Below, in pieces: positions 62,889 to 64,000 of a stretch of DNA of 64,000 nt (position 1 is the first letter of the stretch; each line of letters starts with the position of its first letter). The stretch is from the NCBI RefSeq assembly GCF_000738005.1, contig NZ_JHAL01000002.1:1-64000 (forward strand), in the 5' to 3' direction. This stretch comes from Bifidobacterium crudilactis (GTDB lineage: Bacteria; Actinomycetota; Actinomycetes; Actinomycetales; Bifidobacteriaceae). A program made the translations under genes and the position numbers. The notes under the pieces are model-generated. The model was given only the letters and a program-made list of their open reading frames with translations. It ran no database searches and had not been told where the DNA came from.

Positions 62889-63764
62889 ATGAATTCCAGG
62901 CGTTCTCGCGCATTGATTATCGTGGATGTGCAACCAACCTTTTGCGAAGGCGGTGAACTGGCCGTCGAGGGTGGTAACGAGACAGCGCGGCGTATCGCGC
63001 AGTATGTACGCGAGAGTGGGGGCTCCTACGATTTCGTGGCGACCACGCAGGACTGGCACATCGAGCCTGGCGAGCATTTCTCCGCGACCCCCGATTTCGT
63101 GGATAGCTGGCCTCCGCACGGAGTGGCCGGCAGCGCGCAGGCGCGCCTGCACCCGGAGATAGAGGCTTTGGGCATCAGCAACCACTACAAGAAGGGCCAG
63201 TATGCGGCCGCCTACTCGGGTTTCGAGGGTGTCTCGCTGGTGGATGATGTGGATGTGCCTTCGCGTGAAGCGGTCGAAGACGCGTGGGAACAGCATCGCA
63301 ATCTGGAAGATGCACTGCGCCGGCACGGGATCACCGAGGTTGATGTGGTGGGGATTGCGCTGTCTCATTGCGTGAAGGAAACCGCCGTGGACGCGAACAG
63401 GATGGGATTCCGTACCAGGGTGTTCAGAGACCTCAGCGTTCCGGTCAGTGAGGAGCTGGGAGTGCAGGCGTGCGAGCAGATGACCGCCGAGGGCATCACG
63501 ATTGAAGATTCGACTGGCGGTCCTGAAGGCGACCACGGCGATGCGGAGATTCTCGACGACAGCACCGTGCCAAGCCATCATCAGGACGGCACCCCCGTGC
63601 CGGTGACCATTCCGATTGACCTCGCGCCCGGTATCAAGGTCGTCTACACGACCAGACTCGGCGGCGGCTCCCACGGCGATTTCGCTTCCTTGAATCTTGG
63701 GGCAAAGGCGGCGATGATTTGCTCAATGTGGTTGCCAACCGTATGGCGCTCGCTCAGGAGATAG
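62889..63764 (+). CDS. pncA: Nicotinamidase fused to the start of a PgeF-like domain
   Basis: The first 195 or so residues are an isochorismatase-fold nicotinamidase, which converts nicotinamide to nicotinate for NAD salvage. The catalytic Asp is in IIVDVQPTFCEGGEL, the metal ligands in TTQDWHIEPGEHF, the Lys in HYKKGQYAAAYSGFEG and the Cys in GIALSHCVKETAVDA. After an acidic linker, VVYTTRLGGGSHGDFASLNLG matches the start of the PgeF/YfiH (DUF152) family. The frame then turns to unrelated sequence because of a one-base shift near 63705-63709. Before the shift the two domains are continuous. ATG 62889 is chosen; a GTG at 62844 is in frame. Confidence 0.82.
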   Translation: MNSRRSRALIIVDVQPTFCEGGELAVEGGNETARRIAQYVRESGGSYDFVATTQDWHIEPGEHFSATPDFVDSWPPHGVAGSAQARLHPEIEALGISNHYKKGQYAAAYSGFEGVSLVDDVDVPSREAVEDAWEQHRNLEDALRRHGITEVDVVGIALSHCVKETAVDANRMGFRTRVFRDLSVPVSEELGVQACEQMTAEGITIEDSTGGPEGDHGDAEILDDSTVPSHHQDGTPVPVTIPIDLAPGIKVVYTTRLGGGSHGDFASLNLGAKAAMICSMWLPTVWRSLRR

Positions 63765-64000
63765 GCAGAGACCTGTCCTTGGTGAGCCAGGTGCATTCGG
63801 GCAAAGCGATAGATGCTGACGAGGTATGGGAACGTAACGCCCCCTATGGCTTTGACGCCAGTGGCTCGTCCTTGCTAACGCAGCTGGAAGGCGGTCTTCA
63901 GGAGAATCTCGGCGATGCCGCGCAGCAGGCGGAGGCCTATACGATTGCCGCCGACGGTCAGGTGTCTGCCAGCAGTCATGTTGCGGTCGGTGTGTTTGCG
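63710..64000 (+). pseudogene. PgeF-like domain continued in the shifted frame, cut by the window edge
   Basis: From 63710 the frame offset by one reads GDDLLNVVANRMALAQEIG ... LSLVSQVHSGKAIDADEVWE, the normal continuation of PgeF/YfiH proteins, including the conserved metal-ligand His of QVHSG. It stays open to the window end. PgeF enzymes are cytosolic peptidoglycan-precursor editors that remove L-Ser wrongly attached to MurNAc; the older name is polyphenol oxidase/laccase-domain protein. Adding one G at 63707-63708 (GG to GGG) would join it to the nicotinamidase frame. Confidence 0.75.

Overview
This window reads as a chromosomal segment of a high-GC Gram-positive bacterium, most probably a Bifidobacterium. 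The evidence is the set of actinobacterial arrangements it carries. These are tRNA-Trp/secE/nusG/rplK/rplA, the biotin-dependent acyl-CoA carboxylase pair followed by a giant type I fatty-acid synthase and acpS, a guanosine-pentaphosphate-synthetase-type PNPase with an Arg/Asp-rich tail, and a sortase-anchored fimbrial subunit. Species cannot be fixed from the sequence alone. There is no transposase, integrase, rRNA operon or CRISPR array; the mobile-like content is a family of short hairpin elements.

Layout. 1-3.3 kb: an LPXTG pilin/adhesin behind an 11-G homopolymer. 3.8-7.1 kb: RNase E/G with a tandemly repeated 3' end. 7.2-7.9 kb: a DUF3800 gene. 8.1-13.1 kb: rplU-rpmA-obgE-proB and an aminotransferase. 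13.3-16.2 kb: tRNA-Trp, secE, nusG, rplK, rplA, with a duplicated promoter before rplK. 16.4-20.3 kb: a PucR-type regulator coupled to a large membrane protein. 20.4-37.4 kb: a lipid-synthesis block (ECF biotin transporter, biotin ligase, AccBC, AccD, FAS-I, AcpS) in which biotin uptake, protein biotinylation, malonyl-CoA formation, fatty-acid synthesis and ACP activation lie side by side. 37.4-39.0 kb: aldo/keto reductase and an NTF2-like protein. 39.1-41.4 kb: a TPP riboswitch followed by thiS-thiF-thiG. 41.5-43.3 kb: a lysG/lysE-type exporter pair. 43.5-49.3 kb: tRNA-Gly, then a GntR regulator, an allophanate-hydrolase-family amidase and a NitT/TauT-type ABC importer. 49.4-52.4 kb: an MFS permease, a TetR regulator and an amidinohydrolase joined by two copies of one operator. 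52.6-55.1 kb: an M50-type membrane protease and membrane proteins of unknown role. 55.4-58.6 kb: rpsO-pnp. 58.8-64 kb: LemA, a DUF2207 protein, an aldo/keto reductase and a nicotinamidase fused to a PgeF-like domain that runs off the end.

Three structural themes stand out. (i) Four copies of a 71-bp element with perfect, identical 23-bp inverted arms and a divergent 25-nt loop sit in gene borders in the first 20 kb. (ii) Three genes (fas, thiS, the PgeF part) are broken by apparent one-base indels, each next to a GG pair, so either the assembly carries homopolymer-type errors or these genes are really split. (iii) Local tandem duplications have reshaped control regions: 108 bp at the rne 3' end, 105 bp at the rplK promoter, 16 bp at the rplU promoter, and 15 bp inside a coding region.
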